Below are positions 43,989 to 54,003 of a stretch of DNA of 64,000 nucleotides, one piece after another. Each line of letters starts with the position of its first letter. Position 1 is the stretch's first letter. Position numbers and translations under genes: made by a program. A model generated the notes under the pieces. That model made no database searches. It saw nothing but the letters and a program-made list of their open reading frames with translations, and was not told the DNA's origin. The stretch is from Aquabacterium sp. (GTDB lineage: Bacteria > Pseudomonadota > Gammaproteobacteria > Burkholderiales > Burkholderiaceae_C), in assembly GCA_030654395.1 (NCBI GenBank), contig JAURXM010000132.1, positions 1-64,000 on the forward strand. The letters run 5' to 3'.

Positions 43989-46865
43989 TCAGCCCAAACG
44001 ATCGAACTGTGTTTTCACACGTGCAACAGCGGCGGTGAACTCTGCCACGCGTTGCTTTTCTTGATCAACGACAGCAGCGGGCGCCCGAGCCACAAAGCTT
44101 TCATTGCTTAACTTGGCTTGGGATCTGCCAATCTCACCTTCAAGTCTCGTGATCTCTTTGGACAGCCGGTCCTTTTCGGCGGCGATGTCGATCTCGACAT
44201 GCAGGGCCAAGCGGGATTCACCTTGCACAGCGACAGGCGCCATGGCAGTGGCCTCTGCAAAGGCGGCTTCGTCCAGCACCCTGACCTCGCTGAACTTGCC
44301 CAAGGCCTTGATGATGGGGGCCGCTTGCGTGATGAAGTCGGTGTCGCCGGTTGTGAGCAGTGGCATGCGCGCCGCGGGTGACAGGCTCATCTCGCTGCGC
44401 AGGTTGCGGGTGGTGCCAACCACAGCTTTGAGTTTGCTGACCCACGCGTCAGATTCAGGGCAGATGCGGTCGAGTTGGGGCACAGGGTAGGGCGCCAGCA
44501 CGATGGTGTCGTCTGAATCGGCTTGCTTGCGGCCAGCCACGGGCGCCACCACTTGCCACAGCTCTTCGGTGATGAAGGGCGTGATGGGGTGGAGCAGTCG
44601 CAGCACGGTTTCAAGCACGCGGATCAGGGTGCGGCGTGTGGCACGTTGCTGCGCTTCATTGCCGCTGTCTTTGGCGGCCATGATCTGCGCCTTGGCGATC
44701 TCGATGTACCAGTCGCAGTACTCGTCCCAGACAAACTGGTAGATCGCGTTGGCGACGTTGTCTAGACGGAACTCCTTGAAGCCTTGCTCGACAGCGGCTT
44801 CGACGCGTTGCAACTCGCTGACGATCCAGCGGTCAGCTGGGCTGAAGTCCAAGTAGCCATTGGCGGCGCACAAGCCGGGTTCTGGTTTGTCCAGCCCACA
44901 GTCTTGGTCTTCGCAATTCATCAGCACGAACTTGGTTGCGTTCCACAGCTTGTTGCAGAAGTTGCGGTAGCCCTCGCAGCGTTTGCTGTCGAAGTTGATG
45001 CTGCGGCCCAAGCTGGCAAGCGTCGCGAAGGTGAACCGCAAGGCATCGGCGCCATAACCGGGGATGCCGTCCGGGAACTCTTTCTCGGTGTTTTTGCGAA
45101 CCTTTGGGGCGGTCTCAGGTTTGCGCAGGCCGGTGGTGCGTTTGTCTAGCAGTGGCGCCAGTTCAATGCCATCAATCAGGTCAACCGGGTCCAGCACATT
45201 GCCTTCAGATTTGCTCATCTTCTGGCCTTGGGCATCGCGCACCAAGCCGTGGATGTAGACGTGCTTGAAAGGCACTTTGCCGGTGAAGTGCTTGGTCATC
45301 ATGATCATCCGGGCAACCCAGAAGAAAATGATGTCGTAGCCTGTGACCAGTACCGATGAGGGCAGGAACAGGTCCATCTCTTTTGTCTGCTCGGGCCAGC
45401 CCAGCGTGGAAAAAGGAACCAATGCCGATGAGTACCATGTGTCCAGCACGTCTTGGTCACGGGTGAGCTCTCCCGTATAGCCAGCGGCCAGTGCCTTGGC
45501 TTTGGCATCGTCATCGTTGCGGGCGACGATGAACTTCTCACCGTTGATCAGCGTGCCATCGGTGTACCAAGCCGGAATTTGGTGGCCCCACCAAAGCTGA
45601 CGGCTGATGCACCAGTCTTGGATGTTGTTCATCCACTGGTTGTAGGTGTTGACCCAGTTTTCGGGGACGAACTTGACCTCGCCGCTGTCGACCACATCAA
45701 TGGCTTTTTGCGCGATGCTTTTGCTCGGGACGCCATCCACAGCTGGGCCCGCCTTGGTCATGGCCACAAACCACTGGTCTGTCAGCATGGGCTCGATGAT
45801 CTGGCCTGTGCGGGTGCAACGAGGCACCATCAGCTTGTGTTTTTTGACCTCAACCAGCAGACCTTCGGCCTCAAGCTGAGCGACGATTTTCTTGCGGGCT
45901 ACAAAACGATCCAAACCTTGGTACTCAGCCGGGGCTTGGTCGTTGACGGTGGCGTCTAGTGTGAAGATGGTGATCATGGGCAAGCCATGACGCACTCCGA
46001 CCTGGTAGTCGTTGGTGTCGTGGGCGGGGGTGACCTTGACCACGCCCGTGCCGAACTCTTTGTCGACATAGTCGTCGGCGATCACGGGCACCAAGCGGCC
46101 TGTGATGGGCAGCTTGACTTGTTTGCCGATCAGGTGGGTGTAGCGCTCATCTTCTGGGTGGACCATCACGGCGGTGTCGCCCAGCATGGTCTCAGGTCGG
46201 GTGGTGGCGACGACCAAGGTCTCGTCGCTGCCATCGACGGGGTAGCGGATGTGCCACATCGAGCCATCTTCTTCTTCGCTCTCGACTTCCAAGTCGGATA
46301 CGGCCGATTTGAGGACAGGGTCCCAGCTCACCAGGCGTTTGCCACGGTAGATCAGCCCTTGCTCGTACAGTTGGACGAAGGTGTCACTGACGACTTTGGA
46401 CAGCTTGTCGTCCATCGTGAAGTACTCGTGATCCCAGCTGACCGAGTCACCCATGCGGCGCATTTGCTGGGTGATGGTGGAGCCACTTTGCTCTTTCCAT
46501 TCCCAAATTTTGGCGACGAAGTTCTTGCGGCCAAGGTCATGGCGGGTCTTTTGCCCTTCCTCGCCCTTGTCTTGTAGCTGGCGCTCGACCACGATTTGGG
46601 TGGCGATGCCAGCGTGATCCGTGCCCGGTATCCACAGGGTGTTGTGGCCAAGCATGCGGTGATAGCGCGTCAACGAGTCCATGATGGTCTGGTTGAACGC
46701 ATGCCCCATGTGCAGGGTGCCGGTCACGTTGGGCGGTGGCAGTTGCACGCAAAAAGAGGGCTTGGAGGCGTCCAAGGTGGGCTTGTACAAGCCGCGTTGC
46801 TCCCACAGTGGCCCGAATTTGGCTTCAATGGGGGCGGGGTCGAAAGATTTGGCGAGTTCGGTCAT
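43989..46865 (-). CDS. valS: Valyl-tRNA synthetase
   Basis: 958 residues from ATG 46865 ([20 protein letters not shown]); the open frame continues 42 codons upstream with unlikely content. Class I signatures [13 protein letters not shown] (43-55) and KMSKSEGN, an editing domain, and the C-terminal coiled coil typical of ValRS (about 890-955). It charges tRNA-Val. It is convergent with aroK. Confidence 0.97.
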   Translation of the reverse strand: MTELAKSFDPAPIEAKFGPLWEQRGLYKPTLDASKPSFCVQLPPPNVTGTLHMGHAFNQTIMDSLTRYHRMLGHNTLWIPGTDHAGIATQIVVERQLQDKGEEGQKTRHDLGRKNFVAKIWEWKEQSGSTITQQMRRMGDSVSWDHEYFTMDDKLSKVVSDTFVQLYEQGLIYRGKRLVSWDPVLKSAVSDLEVESEEEDGSMWHIRYPVDGSDETLVVATTRPETMLGDTAVMVHPEDERYTHLIGKQVKLPITGRLVPVIADDYVDKEFGTGVVKVTPAHDTNDYQVGVRHGLPMITIFTLDATVNDQAPAEYQGLDRFVARKKIVAQLEAEGLLVEVKKHKLMVPRCTRTGQIIEPMLTDQWFVAMTKAGPAVDGVPSKSIAQKAIDVVDSGEVKFVPENWVNTYNQWMNNIQDWCISRQLWWGHQIPAWYTDGTLINGEKFIVARNDDDAKAKALAAGYTGELTRDQDVLDTWYSSALVPFSTLGWPEQTKEMDLFLPSSVLVTGYDIIFFWVARMIMMTKHFTGKVPFKHVYIHGLVRDAQGQKMSKSEGNVLDPVDLIDGIELAPLLDKRTTGLRKPETAPKVRKNTEKEFPDGIPGYGADALRFTFATLASLGRSINFDSKRCEGYRNFCNKLWNATKFVLMNCEDQDCGLDKPEPGLCAANGYLDFSPADRWIVSELQRVEAAVEQGFKEFRLDNVANAIYQFVWDEYCDWYIEIAKAQIMAAKDSGNEAQQRATRRTLIRVLETVLRLLHPITPFITEELWQVVAPVAGRKQADSDDTIVLAPYPVPQLDRICPESDAWVSKLKAVVGTTRNLRSEMSLSPAARMPLLTTGDTDFITQAAPIIKALGKFSEVRVLDEAAFAEATAMAPVAVQGESRLALHVEIDIAAEKDRLSKEITRLEGEIGRSQAKLSNESFVARAPAAVVDQEKQRVAEFTAAVARVKTQFDRLG

Positions 46866-46973
46866 GGTGTGGGGCACGCGGGCGGCACCGGAGGGCGCAG
46901 CAGTCTCAGCGGGAAGCCGTGATTTTAGGTGGTGATGGGGCTCTTGTCGGGATGATCTGCTTTCGTCTGATTT

Positions 46974-46987
46974 CTGATATGGATCAA
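46974..46987. promoter_or_regulatory. FNR/ANR-like operator upstream of uspA-type gene
   Basis: CTGAT-ATGG-ATCAA differs from the FNR consensus TTGAT-N4-ATCAA at one position. It lies 95 bases before the stress protein ATG at 47082, a suitable place for activation by an oxygen-sensing CRP/FNR regulator. Universal stress genes of betaproteobacteria are often under such control. No -10 box was pinned down. Confidence 0.5.
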
Positions 46988-47081
46988 GCACCGGTGGATT
47001 GGGCTTGTTGTGTGCGTTCTAGGGGCTTGGCGAGGCGGACTCACCGCCATACGATGGTGGCAAGCTACAAAGGAGTTGTGA

Positions 47082-47528
47082 ATGTACGAACACTTGTTGG
47101 TGCCTGTAGATGACAGTGAGTTGTCGCACAAGGCCATGGAACACAGTATTGGCATGGCCAAGATGCTGGGCGCCTCCATTACAGGCTTCACCGCTGAGCC
47201 ACCGTTGCCCGTGATGGTGGTCGAGCAGGCGGCGTTGGCCTACGACGCGGTCTCATTCCAAGAGCATGACAAGCGTTGCGAAACGCATGCTCGTGCCTTG
47301 CTTGAGGCGTTCGGAGTCAAGGCACGGGAGATGGGTGTGCCATTTGATGGTCAGTTTGTGATCACAGATAACGTTCAGCAGGCGATTGTTGATACGGCCA
47401 AAAAGCAAGGCTGCGACTTGATCGTGATGGCCACGCATGGTCGCCATGGGTTGGATGCTTTGATCCATGGGTCACTGACCAAGAGTGTGCTGGCGCACAG
47501 TGCATTGCCGCTGCTGATCGTACATTGA
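47082..47528 (+). CDS. Universal stress protein, UspA family
   Basis: 148 residues, cytoplasmic. Starts MYEHLLVPVDDSELSHKA with AAAGGAG upstream. The ATP-loop-like motif is IVMATHGRHGLDALIHGSLT, followed by HSALPLLIVH, as in nucleotide-binding Usp proteins. An FNR-like site lies upstream. The DUF883 gene follows 41 bases later, perhaps in the same stress transcript. Confidence 0.93.
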   Translation: MYEHLLVPVDDSELSHKAMEHSIGMAKMLGASITGFTAEPPLPVMVVEQAALAYDAVSFQEHDKRCETHARALLEAFGVKAREMGVPFDGQFVITDNVQQAIVDTAKKQGCDLIVMATHGRHGLDALIHGSLTKSVLAHSALPLLIVH

Positions 47529-47569
47529 TAGCCGATAGTGTCTTAGTCCCATATTGAAGGAGAAAAAAC

Positions 47570-47881
47570 ATGAGTGATCTGAGTACAAGCCAAAAAGACA
47601 AATTGATCGCCGACTTGCAGGTCGTGTTGGCTGATGCCGAAGCCCTGCTTGCTGCAACAGCGGGCGATGCCAGCTCGGGGGTAAAGGAGTTGCGCGGTCG
47701 TGTGCAGGCGAGTTTGTCTAGCGCTAAAACGGGTTTGATTGAAGCCCAGGCTGTCGTGGTGGAAAAAGCCAAGGCAGCCGCCAAGGCAACGGATGGCTAC
47801 GTGCATGAGAACCCATGGAAATCGATCAGCATCGCTGCCGGTGCCGGTTTGTTGATCGGCTTGCTGGTGGGGCGCCGATGA
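47570..47881 (+). CDS. DUF883 (ElaB/YqjD-like) membrane-anchored protein
   Basis: 103 residues: a long amphipathic helical region (about 5-75) followed by the signature ENPWKSISIAAGAGLLIGLLVGRR, a C-terminal membrane anchor with an Arg-Arg end. E. coli relatives YqjD and ElaB are stationary-phase proteins, and YqjD associates with ribosomes at the inner membrane. GAAGGAG is the ribosome site. First of a trio with YqjE- and YqjK-like genes. Confidence 0.9.
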   Translation: MSDLSTSQKDKLIADLQVVLADAEALLAATAGDASSGVKELRGRVQASLSSAKTGLIEAQAVVVEKAKAAAKATDGYVHENPWKSISIAAGAGLLIGLLVGRR

Positions 47882-47921
47882 GCGTGCGGCGTACGCCAGC
47901 TGACGTTTTCGGGATGGGCCT

Positions 47922-48347
47922 GTGAGCGAGCCGTCCACGCCTCAGCTTGGGGCTGCGCGTCTGATGTCGTCCTTGCAGGGGTTGACGGCTACGCTGGTCG
48001 CTATCTTTCAAACCCGACTTGAGTTGCTGGCAACCGAGGTTGAAGAAGAAAAACAGCGCATGCTGGCCGTGCTGGGTTGGGGTGCGGTGGCCGTACTGAT
48101 GGGCACCGTCGCCTGCGTGTTCTTGGCGGGCTTCATCACGGTGTTGCTGTGGGATTCGCATCCTTTGCTGGCGTTGGGTGGTTTGACGCTGGCTTTTGCG
48201 CTGATGTGTGCGGGGGCCTGGCGGCGCGTCAATGCGATCGTTCACACACCTGGTGGTGTATTGGCTGCATCGCTTGCCGAGTTGCAGGCCGATCATGATG
48301 CCTTGGCCGCGGCTGCGCAACGTGCTGGTGGCGGTGGGGCTGCATGA
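47922..48347 (+). CDS. YqjE-like membrane protein (phage holin 3_6 superfamily)
   Basis: 141 residues with two hydrophobic helices (about 48-75 and 82-104). An N-terminal helix (TRLELLATEVEEEKQRM) is the hallmark of the YqjE family. The start is GTG at 47922. The name of the superfamily does not mean phage origin; the gene belongs to the yqjD-yqjE-yqjK type stress cluster. Its end overlaps the next start (ATGA). Confidence 0.8.
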   Translation: MSEPSTPQLGAARLMSSLQGLTATLVAIFQTRLELLATEVEEEKQRMLAVLGWGAVAVLMGTVACVFLAGFITVLLWDSHPLLALGGLTLAFALMCAGAWRRVNAIVHTPGGVLAASLAELQADHDALAAAAQRAGGGGAA

Positions 48348-48679
48348 GCAGGGCACCTCATCAGGTTGATTTGGCGCTGAAAAAGCGCATGCTGCGTCAG
48401 CGTAGTGCGGTGCTGCGGCGCACCTTGGCCGTGCAAGTCGGCGAGCGTGTGTCGCCGTTGATGGGTATGGCTGATCGTGTGGTCGCGTCTGGGCGCTGGT
48501 TACGGCAACATCCTGCGTGGTTGGTGGGGGCTGGCGTGGCGCTGCTGGTCTGGCGGCCAAAGGGCTTGACGCGCTGGGCTGGCCGGGGCCTGTGGCTTTG
48601 GCAGACGTGGCAACGGCTGCAGCCGACGGTGACCCAGCTCATGGCGCCAACACCCATTGATCAGCGCGAAGCCCCCTGA
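48344..48679 (+). CDS. YqjK-like hypothetical protein
   Basis: 111 residues, strongly basic (ALKKRMLRQRSAVLRRTL), with one hydrophobic segment (HPAWLVGAGVALLVW). Position behind the DUF883 and YqjE-like genes, with a 4-base overlap, points to a YqjK-like role; sequence alone is weak evidence. Function unknown. Confidence 0.65.
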   Translation: MSRAPHQVDLALKKRMLRQRSAVLRRTLAVQVGERVSPLMGMADRVVASGRWLRQHPAWLVGAGVALLVWRPKGLTRWAGRGLWLWQTWQRLQPTVTQLMAPTPIDQREAP

Positions 48680-48783
48680 ATGCTAGGTCAGATTGATCTA
48701 GCTTGAGGCAGCTTGACCTGACGCAAGGCTGTTGCTGTGTCAGGCTATTACCGTCGGCGCATCTACATTTTCGGACGACGCCC

Positions 48784-50040
48784 ATGTTGCACGACGCCCC
48801 TGCTGCCACGACCCTTGACCCCGCGCATGTGGATGTTGCTCTGGCTAAGCGACTGGGTGGCAGCGGACTGAAGACGATGCGCTTGGGTGGGCGTGAGCTC
48901 TTGCCCATTGTTCAGGGTGGCATGGGTATTGGTGTGTCAGCGCACCGCTTGGCGGGCAGTGTGGCGGCCATGGGCGGTGTGGGCACCTTGTCGGCTGTCG
49001 ATTTGAGGCGTCATCACCCTGATTTGATGGCGCGCACGCAAGGTTTGTCGTCTCGCATTGGCCGCGACGATGACACCAAGGCCGTCATCAATGCCGCCAA
49101 TTTGGAAGCGCTTGAGCGTGAGGTGAAGTCGGCCCGAGAGCTTGCTGGTGGGCGAGGCCTGCTAGCCATGAACATCATGCGCGCTGTGAGTGACTATGCC
49201 GAGTATGTCCGGCGCTCGTTGGAGTCTGGCATTGATGCGATTGTGGTGGGGGCTGGCTTGCCCTTGGACTTGCCCGATTTGGCTCAGGATCATCCTAAAG
49301 CATTGCTGATTCCCATCTTGTCAGATGCAAGGGGCATTGCCTTGGTCATCAAAAAGTGGGAGCGCAAAAAGCGCCTGCCCGACGCCATCGTGATTGAGCA
49401 CCCGCGTTTGGCCGGTGGGCACTTGGGCGCAGCCAAAATTGAAGACCTGAATGACCCACGGTTTGATTTTGACCGTGTGATCCCTGAAGCATTGGCGTTC
49501 ATGCGCGCCGCTGGGATCGAGAACCTGATCCCCTTGATTGCGGCTGGTGGCATCCGTCAGCACGCAGACATCCAGCGTTTGCAGGATTTGGGCGCGGCGG
49601 GTGTGCAACTGGGGACGCCTTTTGCCGTCACGCAGGAGTGCGATGCCCATGCTGAGTTCAAACGCGTGCTGGCCGAGGCGCGCGATGAGGATTTGATTGA
49701 GTTCACCAGCGTGGCGGGGTTGCCGGCTCGTGCTGTGGGTACGCCTTGGTTGAAGGCCTACTTGAAGATCGAATCGAAATTGCAGGCGGTGAGCCATGCC
49801 AAGAACCGTTGCACGAAGGCATTTGATTGCTTGGCCCATTGCGGCTTGCGTGATGGTTTGACGGGCTGGGGGCAGTTTTGCATCGACAACCAGTTGGCGG
49901 CGGCTTTGCGAGGCGATGTCAAAAAAGGGCTGTACTTCCGTGGTGTGGGTGCGCTGCCATTTGGGAGCCAAATCCGCAGTGTGCGTGATTTGATGGAGCG
50001 GCTGTTGACAGGTGAGATCGCCTTGGTCAACGCGGCCTGA
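48784..50040 (+). CDS. Nitronate monooxygenase / 2-nitropropane dioxygenase-like flavoprotein
   Basis: 418 residues from ATG 48784; a TTG at 48703 is not used. FMN-dependent TIM-barrel family: PIVQGGMGIGVSAHRLAGSVAAMGG at the start, GAGLPLDLPD, and the FMN-phosphate loop IAAGGIRQHADIQRLQDLGAAGVQLGTPF. The usual active-site His position is not clear to me. A C-terminal stretch has several cysteines (KNRCTKAFDCLAHCGL). Members oxidise alkyl nitronates or act as enoyl reductases, so the substrate is open. Confidence 0.82.
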   Translation: MLHDAPAATTLDPAHVDVALAKRLGGSGLKTMRLGGRELLPIVQGGMGIGVSAHRLAGSVAAMGGVGTLSAVDLRRHHPDLMARTQGLSSRIGRDDDTKAVINAANLEALEREVKSARELAGGRGLLAMNIMRAVSDYAEYVRRSLESGIDAIVVGAGLPLDLPDLAQDHPKALLIPILSDARGIALVIKKWERKKRLPDAIVIEHPRLAGGHLGAAKIEDLNDPRFDFDRVIPEALAFMRAAGIENLIPLIAAGGIRQHADIQRLQDLGAAGVQLGTPFAVTQECDAHAEFKRVLAEARDEDLIEFTSVAGLPARAVGTPWLKAYLKIESKLQAVSHAKNRCTKAFDCLAHCGLRDGLTGWGQFCIDNQLAAALRGDVKKGLYFRGVGALPFGSQIRSVRDLMERLLTGEIALVNAA

Positions 50041-50120
50041 CAGGGCGCTGGCCGCCAACAATATGACCCTTGTTGGAGGGCCAGGGTTTTGTGGAGCCAC
50101 AAGGCGCCTACAATTTTCGG

Positions 50121-52547
50121 ATGAATGAGCGCACCCTGAACCCTGGATTGTTTCCACCTCCGACCCTTTTGGGCGAATCCCCCATGTTAGCGGGGCTCAA
50201 TCCGGAGCAGCTTGCCGCTGTGACGGCCCCAGCGGGGCCAGCCTTGATCCTCGCAGGGGCGGGGTCTGGCAAAACGCGTGTGCTGACCACACGCATCGCT
50301 TGGTTGTTGCAGACCGGGCAGGTGTCGCCAGCAGGCATCATGGCCGTCACCTTTACCAACAAAGCAGCCAAAGAGATGCAGGTGCGCCTGTCATCCATGC
50401 TGCCGGTTAATACCCGCGCCATGTGGATTGGCACTTTCCACGGTCTGTGCAATCGTTTTTTGCGTGCGCACGCTAAATTGGCTGGATTGCCGCCTGCGTT
50501 TCAGATTTTGGACACGCAGGATCAGTTGTCTGCGGTCAAACGCATCATCAAAGCGCTGAAGTTCGACGAAGAGCGGTGTGTGCCTAAGGCCACATCGTGG
50601 TTCATCGCACATGCCAAAGACGATGGGCAACGCCCCAAGGATATCCAGCCGCGTGATGAATTAGGCCGCATGCAACTGGCCGTGTATCAGGCGTATGAGG
50701 ACCAATGCCAACGTGAGGGTGTGGTTGACTTTGCCGAGTTGATGCTGCGCACGTATGAGGTCATGCGTGATCATCCTGAGGTGCGCGATCACTATCAGCG
50801 TCGGTTCAAGCACATCTTGGTCGACGAGTTTCAAGACACCAACCGCCTGCAATATGCGTGGCTGAAGATGTTTGCAGGCAACCCTGAGCAGACGGGTAAC
50901 AGCGTCTTTGCTGTGGGGGACGATGACCAGAGTATTTACGCTTTCCGTGGCGCACAGGTTAGCAACATGGCTGACTTTGAGCGTGAGTTCAAGGTGCCTG
51001 GCGTCATCAAGCTAGAGCAGAACTACCGCAGCTTTGGACACATCTTGGATGCGGCCAATACCTTGATTGCGAAGAACAGCCGCCGCTTGGGCAAGAACCT
51101 GCGCACCGATGCGGGTTTGGGTGAGCAGATTCGGGTTTATGAAGCCAGCAGTGATTTCGCTGAGGCGAAGTGGATTGTGGATGAGGCCAAACAGATGCAC
51201 CGGGCTGGCCATCCTCTGCATGAGGTCGCGGTGCTGTATCGCAGCAATGCGCAGTCACGCGTGATCGAGTCAGCGCTGTTCAATGCAGGCGTGTCTTACA
51301 AGGTGTATGGCGGTTTGCGCTTTTTTGAACGGGCAGAAGTCAAGCATGCGCTGGCCTATTTGAGGCTGATTGAGAACCCCAATGACGACACCAGTTTCTT
51401 GCGTGTGGTGAACTTCCCCGCGCGCGGCATCGGGGCACGCAGCATTGAGTTGCTGCAAGATGCCGCGCGGGCGTCGGCACGCAGCCTGAGCCAGAGCACC
51501 ACGGCTGTGGCGGGTAAAGCCGGTGTCAATTTGCAGGCGTTCAATGCTTTGATCGACCGCATGCGTGAGGCCACGCGCGGGCTCACACTGCGCCAGATCA
51601 TCGAGCACGTGGTGGAGTCAGCAGGGTTGGCTGATTTTTATCGGGCTGAAAAAGAAGGCCAGGATCGCTTAGAGAATTTGGGCGAATTGGCCAATGCGGC
51701 CGAGGCTTTTGTGACCCAAGAAGGTTTTGGTAAAGACGTGGTGGCGCGGCCTGTCGATGAGGCCGTTGGCACACTGGCTGGGGGGCTGCCTGCAGCCGTT
51801 GCCCGTGTGGACACTTTGCCTGACGTGGAGACCGGTGAAATCATCTCGCCCTTGCTGGCCTTTTTGACGCACGCCTCATTGGAGGCTGGTGATAACCAAG
51901 CGCAAGCAGGGCAGGATGCCGTCCAGTTGATGACCATCCATGCTGCCAAGGGGCTGGAGTTCAATAACGTGTTCTTGACGGGCTTAGAGGAGAGCTTGTT
52001 CCCGCATGAGAACTCGGTCAAAGAAGCCGATGGCCTGGAGGAGGAGCGGCGCTTGATGTACGTGGCGATCACGCGAGCACGTCAACGCTTGCATTTGTGC
52101 TTCAGCCAGACACGCATGCTGCATGGTCAAACGCGCTACAACGTCAAAAGCCGCTTCCTTGACGAGTTGCCAGAGGAGGCGCTGCGCTGGTTGACACCAC
52201 GCAACCAAGCTTTTGGGTCTGGCTTTGCCAAGCCCTATCAGGACGCGTGGGCCAGTGGCAAGGGCATGGGCTCCATCGTGGGGGCGGGCGCACAGCCTTT
52301 CCGTTATGGTGCCAAGCGCGAGGATGACTTCAAAGATTTGACGGCGCCTTTGCCCAGCAAGATGGCTCAAGCGAAAACAGAGGGTGGGTTCAGGGCGGGT
52401 CAAAGCGTCTTTCACACCAAGTTTGGCGAAGGTGTGGTGCTGACCTTGGAGGGCGCAGGGCCGGATGCCCGCGTGCAAGTTAACTTTGGCCGACACGGTG
52501 TCAAGTGGTTGATGCTCAGTGTGGCCAAGCTCACGCCGATCGAATGA
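50121..52547 (+). CDS. uvrD: DNA helicase II (UvrD/Rep family)
   Basis: 808 residues from ATG 50121. SF1 helicase of nucleotide excision and mismatch repair. Motifs: Walker A LAGAGSGKTRV (K51), DEFQDTN, GDDDQSIYAFRGA, QNYRS, VQLMTIHAAKGLEFNNVFL and YVAITRARQRL. The C-terminal segment (GQSVFHTKFGEGVVL ... HGVKWLML) is the Tudor-like RNA polymerase-binding part of UvrD. Its stop overlaps the modA start. Confidence 0.95.
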   Translation: MNERTLNPGLFPPPTLLGESPMLAGLNPEQLAAVTAPAGPALILAGAGSGKTRVLTTRIAWLLQTGQVSPAGIMAVTFTNKAAKEMQVRLSSMLPVNTRAMWIGTFHGLCNRFLRAHAKLAGLPPAFQILDTQDQLSAVKRIIKALKFDEERCVPKATSWFIAHAKDDGQRPKDIQPRDELGRMQLAVYQAYEDQCQREGVVDFAELMLRTYEVMRDHPEVRDHYQRRFKHILVDEFQDTNRLQYAWLKMFAGNPEQTGNSVFAVGDDDQSIYAFRGAQVSNMADFEREFKVPGVIKLEQNYRSFGHILDAANTLIAKNSRRLGKNLRTDAGLGEQIRVYEASSDFAEAKWIVDEAKQMHRAGHPLHEVAVLYRSNAQSRVIESALFNAGVSYKVYGGLRFFERAEVKHALAYLRLIENPNDDTSFLRVVNFPARGIGARSIELLQDAARASARSLSQSTTAVAGKAGVNLQAFNALIDRMREATRGLTLRQIIEHVVESAGLADFYRAEKEGQDRLENLGELANAAEAFVTQEGFGKDVVARPVDEAVGTLAGGLPAAVARVDTLPDVETGEIISPLLAFLTHASLEAGDNQAQAGQDAVQLMTIHAAKGLEFNNVFLTGLEESLFPHENSVKEADGLEEERRLMYVAITRARQRLHLCFSQTRMLHGQTRYNVKSRFLDELPEEALRWLTPRNQAFGSGFAKPYQDAWASGKGMGSIVGAGAQPFRYGAKREDDFKDLTAPLPSKMAQAKTEGGFRAGQSVFHTKFGEGVVLTLEGAGPDARVQVNFGRHGVKWLMLSVAKLTPIE

Positions 52548-53308
52548 TGTTTGGTGCCCCAACACGCCTTCATTGCCTGGCTACCGTCGCATTGTCTGCG
52601 TTGGCGTGTATGGCTCGCGCGGATCAGGTGAATGTGGCCGTCGCAGCCAATTTTGCCGTGCCTTTTCAGCGCATTGCTGCTGACTTTGCCTTAGATACAG
52701 GTCATACGGCTGTGCCCATCGTGGGGTCGACGCGTAAGTTTTACGCTCAGATCAAGGCTGGTGCACCGTTTGAGGTGATGCTGGCAGCTGATGGCAGCAC
52801 CCCACGCCAACTTGAAGATGAGGGCTGGGTGGTCAAAGGCTCGCGCTTCACCTATGCCAAAGGCAAGCTGGTGCTGTGGAGTGCCAAGGTGGGCTTTGTC
52901 GATAGCCAAGGCGATGTGCTGCGTCATGGCGTCTTTGCTCGTCTGGCTTTGGGAGACCCCAAGCTGGCCCCCTATGGCGCGGCAGCGGTTGAGGCCTTGC
53001 GTGCTTTGGGTTTGTACGAGCGGTTGGCGTCCAAAATAGTCCAAGGTGAAAGCATCGCGCAGGCCCAGCAGTTCGCAGCCACGGGCAATGCTGAATTGGC
53101 TTTTTTAGCCCAGTCTCAGGTGGTTCAACCTGACAAGCCTTCTGCAGGTTCTTGGTGGCTGGTGCCGGAGACGCTTTACAAACCGATCGTGCAAGACGCC
53201 GCGCTGCTCAAAAAGGGACAAGCCAATGTGGCTGCTATCGCCCTGTTGCGCTACCTGCGCAGCGACAAAGCCAAGGCCGTGATCAAGTCTTATGGGTACA
53301 GCTTGTGA
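52544..53308 (+). CDS. modA: Molybdate ABC transporter substrate-binding protein
   Basis: 254 residues with a signal peptide (ending ACMARADQ). Periplasmic binding protein: VNVAVAANFAVPFQRIAADF, GSTRKFYAQIKAGAPFEVMLAAD and LGDPKLAPYGAAAVEAL are ModA signatures; GSTR and AADGS supply oxyanion contacts. The start at 52544 overlaps the uvrD stop; ATG 52547 is directly adjacent. First gene of modABC. Confidence 0.93.
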   Translation: MMFGAPTRLHCLATVALSALACMARADQVNVAVAANFAVPFQRIAADFALDTGHTAVPIVGSTRKFYAQIKAGAPFEVMLAADGSTPRQLEDEGWVVKGSRFTYAKGKLVLWSAKVGFVDSQGDVLRHGVFARLALGDPKLAPYGAAAVEALRALGLYERLASKIVQGESIAQAQQFAATGNAELAFLAQSQVVQPDKPSAGSWWLVPETLYKPIVQDAALLKKGQANVAAIALLRYLRSDKAKAVIKSYGYSL

Positions 53309-54003
53309 TGCTGGACGCTGACGACATTCAAGCGCTCAAGCTCACGGCCGAGTTGGCCGCGATCAGCACCGTGATTTTGTTGCTGCTTGGTACACCCATT
53401 GCGTGGTGGCTGGCGCGCACGCGCTCACCGCTCAAACCGGTGATAGCGGCTGTCGTGGCCTTGCCCTTGGTTTTGCCCCCCACGGTCATCGGTTTTTATT
53501 TGTTGATGCTGATGGGGCCGCAGGGTGTGGTCGGCCAGTTGACTCAGGCGCTTGGTTTGGGCTTGTTGCCCTTTACGTTTTGGGGCTTGGTGGTGGCTTG
53601 TGTATTGCACTCATTCCCCTTTGTTGTACAGCCTTTGCAGCAGGCGTTTGAGGCCATGGGTCACCGTCCCTTGGAGGTGGCTGCGACTTTGCGCGCAGGC
53701 CCTTGGGATCGTTTTGTGACCGTGGCCTTGCCGCTGGCACGTCCCGGGTTTTTAAGCGCAACCGTATTGGGATTTGCACACACAGTGGGTGAGTTTGGTG
53801 TCGTGCTGATGATTGGCGGCAACATACCGGGTGCCACGCGGGTGCTGTCGATTGCTTTGTATGGCCATGTCGAAGCTATGGACTATGCCAAAGCGCATGT
53901 GTTGGCCGGTGGCATGGTGGCGCTGGGTTTCATGGTGATGCTGGCTTTGTATCTTGTCCATGCTCGCCAAGCCAGACTGGCGCTCGGAGGCGCCCGTGTC
54001 TGA
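53308..54003 (+). CDS. modB: Molybdate ABC transporter permease
   Basis: 231 residues, about five or six membrane helices. The EAA loop with its conserved glycine is EVAATLRAGPWDRFVTVALPLARPG, and the end helix AHTVGEFGVVLMIGGNIPG is typical of ModB. The ATG shares its first base with the modA stop codon. It overlaps modC by 8 bases. Confidence 0.94.
   Translation: MLDADDIQALKLTAELAAISTVILLLLGTPIAWWLARTRSPLKPVIAAVVALPLVLPPTVIGFYLLMLMGPQGVVGQLTQALGLGLLPFTFWGLVVACVLHSFPFVVQPLQQAFEAMGHRPLEVAATLRAGPWDRFVTVALPLARPGFLSATVLGFAHTVGEFGVVLMIGGNIPGATRVLSIALYGHVEAMDYAKAHVLAGGMVALGFMVMLALYLVHARQARLALGGARV

Noticed and set aside
46866-46991. N-terminal extension of valS
   Set aside because: The conserved ValRS start is at 46865; the upstream codons overlap the intergenic region next to the FNR-like site.
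47922-48347. Prophage remnant suggested by the phage-holin superfamily name
   Set aside because: The gene is in a DUF883/YqjE/YqjK-like chromosomal cluster and no other phage gene is near.
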